Shown here: positions 6,473 to 7,734 of the stretch, in pieces
How the letters are laid out: each line of letters begins with the position of its first letter
How positions within the stretch are numbered: position 1 is the first letter of the stretch
Assembly: GCA_012522285.1 (NCBI GenBank)
Contig: JAAYKS010000134.1
Coordinates: 1-7,734 of the forward strand
From: Clostridiaceae bacterium
GTDB lineage: Bacteria; Bacillota; Clostridia; Saccharofermentanales; UBA5734
Length of the DNA stretch: 7,734 bases
Direction of reading: 5' to 3'
The notes under the pieces: generated by a model
Database searches by the model: none
Seen by the model: only the letters and a program-made list of their open reading frames with translations
What the model was told of the DNA's origin: nothing
Position numbers and translations under genes: made by a program

Positions 6473-7734
6473 ATGGAAAGAGCTATCTATTTCGATGCAT
6501 GGCAGCGCCGTGGCGCATGCCAGCACCCAAGTATGCCAATGCGAAACCTGGATATGATAGAGGATTTGAAGCGCTACCACGCCACTATGCTTGTCTGGTC
6601 GGCAATGGGCGGTGGAAGCATCTCGCTTCCCTACCTCGAAAGAGAGATAAACGGGATCCCGGATCCGAGACTCCGTATTTATGGCTACCTAAACGAGCGT
6701 GAGTATGTTCATTTGTGCCGCGAGAGCGGCATAGACCCATTTGCCATCGTCTACGAAGTGCAGGACTGGGAATTTCCCGCAAAATTCGATGAAAACGGCA
6801 AGCTCACTGCACTTAACGTGACAGCGGGTGACAGCGAAGATTGGTATGGCCTCCGCGAATTCTCAAACGGCACCCACGACGCGGCCTTCCCAACAACCCT
6901 TAAGGATTACTATCCCGAGGGCATCATAAATTCCGCTGGCGAGACCGTCACCGACCTTCATCGAGAGGCAGCGTCACTCGATCAGTACGGAAACCCCATC
7001 CACGCAAAGTGGGTCGAGGTCAAAGGCCGCCGGGCTGAGTGTTATCAGGCCTGTCGCAACAACCCCGTGTGGCGCAATTACCTAAAGAAGATCATCTATA
7101 TGCAGGCGAAAGGCGGCGCGAGGGCCATACAGCTCGATGAGTGCGAGCTTCCGATGACCTCAATGGGCTCCGGTGGCTGTTTCTGCCGCGACTGTGTCTC
7201 TCAGTTTACCGAATTCCTTAAAGCGCGCCGTGACGAGGAAAAGCTGGGCCCGGAGTGGAACGGCATAGATGTCGAAAGTTTCAACTACCGGGACTATCTC
7301 AACGAGCAGGGTATACGCTTTCATAAGCAGGCGCCTTTTTATCGTGACTATTGGGAGTTCCAGATGCGAGCTGTCAAAAAATACTTCACGGAGCTGGCAG
7401 ACTACGTCCACGCATTGTCAGTTGAGTTCGGCGAAAAAATGCGTGTTTCGGGCAACTTTTATAACCTGATGCCTACCTATTACCCAATCCAGCCCACTGT
7501 TGACGTTGTAATAACCGAGATGGCGCACACGCTGCTTCACCAGCCTTACTTCTTCCGATACTGCGCTGGCTTTGGCGGTGGCAAGCCGGTGATTGTAACC
7601 GAAAACCCCTACGGCGGTATGATGGCTGAATTGCTTGAAATGCTAGACAGGGGTCGGGGCTACGACTTGTACCGCGTATTCCTGATGGAGGCCTCCGTTT
7701 ATGGCTGCAATATGTCGATACCCTACGGCGCATG
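6473..7734 (+). CDS. glycoside-hydrolase-like TIM-barrel protein, uncharacterised, 3'-truncated
   Basis: This frame is open for 420 codons and runs off the window without a stop. ATG 6473 is the only start after the in-frame TGA at 6431, with AGAAGGAAG (6458-6466) as SD. There is no signal peptide or membrane segment at the N-terminus (MERAIYFDAWQRRG), so it should be cytoplasmic. The pattern suggests a (beta/alpha)8 barrel of the GH42/hypothetical glycosyl hydrolase type. Strand-like segments end in acidic residues: AIVYEVQDWEF (91-101), AIQLDECEL (218-226), VDVVITEMAH (343-352) and KPVIVTENPYGG (371-382). The motif GGCFCRDCVSQF (234-245), right after LDECE, resembles the CxCxxC segment seen in such barrel proteins. 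Possible catalytic acids are Glu223 and Glu349 or Glu377, but this is inference. Nine of 20 Ile codons are ATA, unlike gcvPB, which favours ATC; this hints at acquired DNA. The substrate is unknown. Coding status is secure, fold moderate, function open. Confidence 0.75.
   Translation, partial: MERAIYFDAWQRRGACQHPSMPMRNLDMIEDLKRYHATMLVWSAMGGGSISLPYLEREINGIPDPRLRIYGYLNEREYVHLCRESGIDPFAIVYEVQDWEFPAKFDENGKLTALNVTAGDSEDWYGLREFSNGTHDAAFPTTLKDYYPEGIINSAGETVTDLHREAASLDQYGNPIHAKWVEVKGRRAECYQACRNNPVWRNYLKKIIYMQAKGGARAIQLDECELPMTSMGSGGCFCRDCVSQFTEFLKARRDEEKLGPEWNGIDVESFNYRDYLNEQGIRFHKQAPFYRDYWEFQMRAVKKYFTELADYVHALSVEFGEKMRVSGNFYNLMPTYYPIQPTVDVVITEMAHTLLHQPYFFRYCAGFGGGKPVIVTENPYGGMMAELLEMLDRGRGYDLYRVFLMEASVYGCNMSIPYGA

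Noticed and set aside
6585..7733. Minus-strand frames at 6585-6782, 7160-7411 and 7473-7733
   Set aside because: All are opposite the 420-codon plus-strand frame, which has an SD, continuous reading and conserved-looking motifs. The minus-strand frames have none of these.

Overview
The window looks like chromosomal DNA from an anaerobic, GC-rich Gram-positive bacterium (Bacillota, most likely a clostridial-type lineage). Four things suggest this: a two-subunit glycine decarboxylase (GcvPB rather than a single GcvP), very strong GGAGG-type ribosome binding sites, a persulfide/CoA-disulfide reductase fusion of the kind found in anaerobes, and what may be the wreck of a rubrerythrin gene. The taxonomic call is an inference, because no rRNA or other marker is present.

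Layout. (1) 1-1170, plus: the 3' part of gcvPB, cut by the window start. (2) 1276-2025, plus: an OmpR/PhoB-type DNA-binding regulator whose receiver domain has lost its phosphorylation chemistry. It has its own well-formed promoter and a strong SD that moves its start to a GTG. (3) 2041-2086: a hairpin terminator between convergent genes. (4) 2112-4676, minus: an 854-residue four-module sulfur/thiol redox protein (CoA-disulfide reductase-like flavoprotein, rhodanese, TusA, DsrE2). (5) 4738-4775: an intrinsic terminator. (6) 4806-5126, minus: a small thioredoxin with a WCMPC active site. (7) 5205-6056, minus: a complete ANT(6)-type aminoglycoside nucleotidyltransferase homologue with a near-consensus promoter. 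(8) 6057-6472: a region without an intact gene. It holds the nucleotidyltransferase promoter, a probable decayed rubrerythrin-like remnant and a small inverted repeat. (9) 6473 to the end, plus: 420 codons of a gene that runs off the window, probably a glycoside-hydrolase-like (beta/alpha)8-barrel protein of no named function. It has different codon habits from the rest.

How they work together. Thioredoxin and the sulfur-handling fusion are neighbours on one strand and plausibly share thiol/persulfide redox work. A hairpin terminator separates them, so the fusion is either read through or driven by a promoter I could not find. GcvPB (one-carbon metabolism), the orphan regulator, the nucleotidyltransferase and the hydrolase-like gene have no evident joint pathway. 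The right-hand end (about 6060 onward) looks like a junction into accessory DNA. I saw no CRISPR array, tRNA, rRNA, insertion sequence or attachment site.
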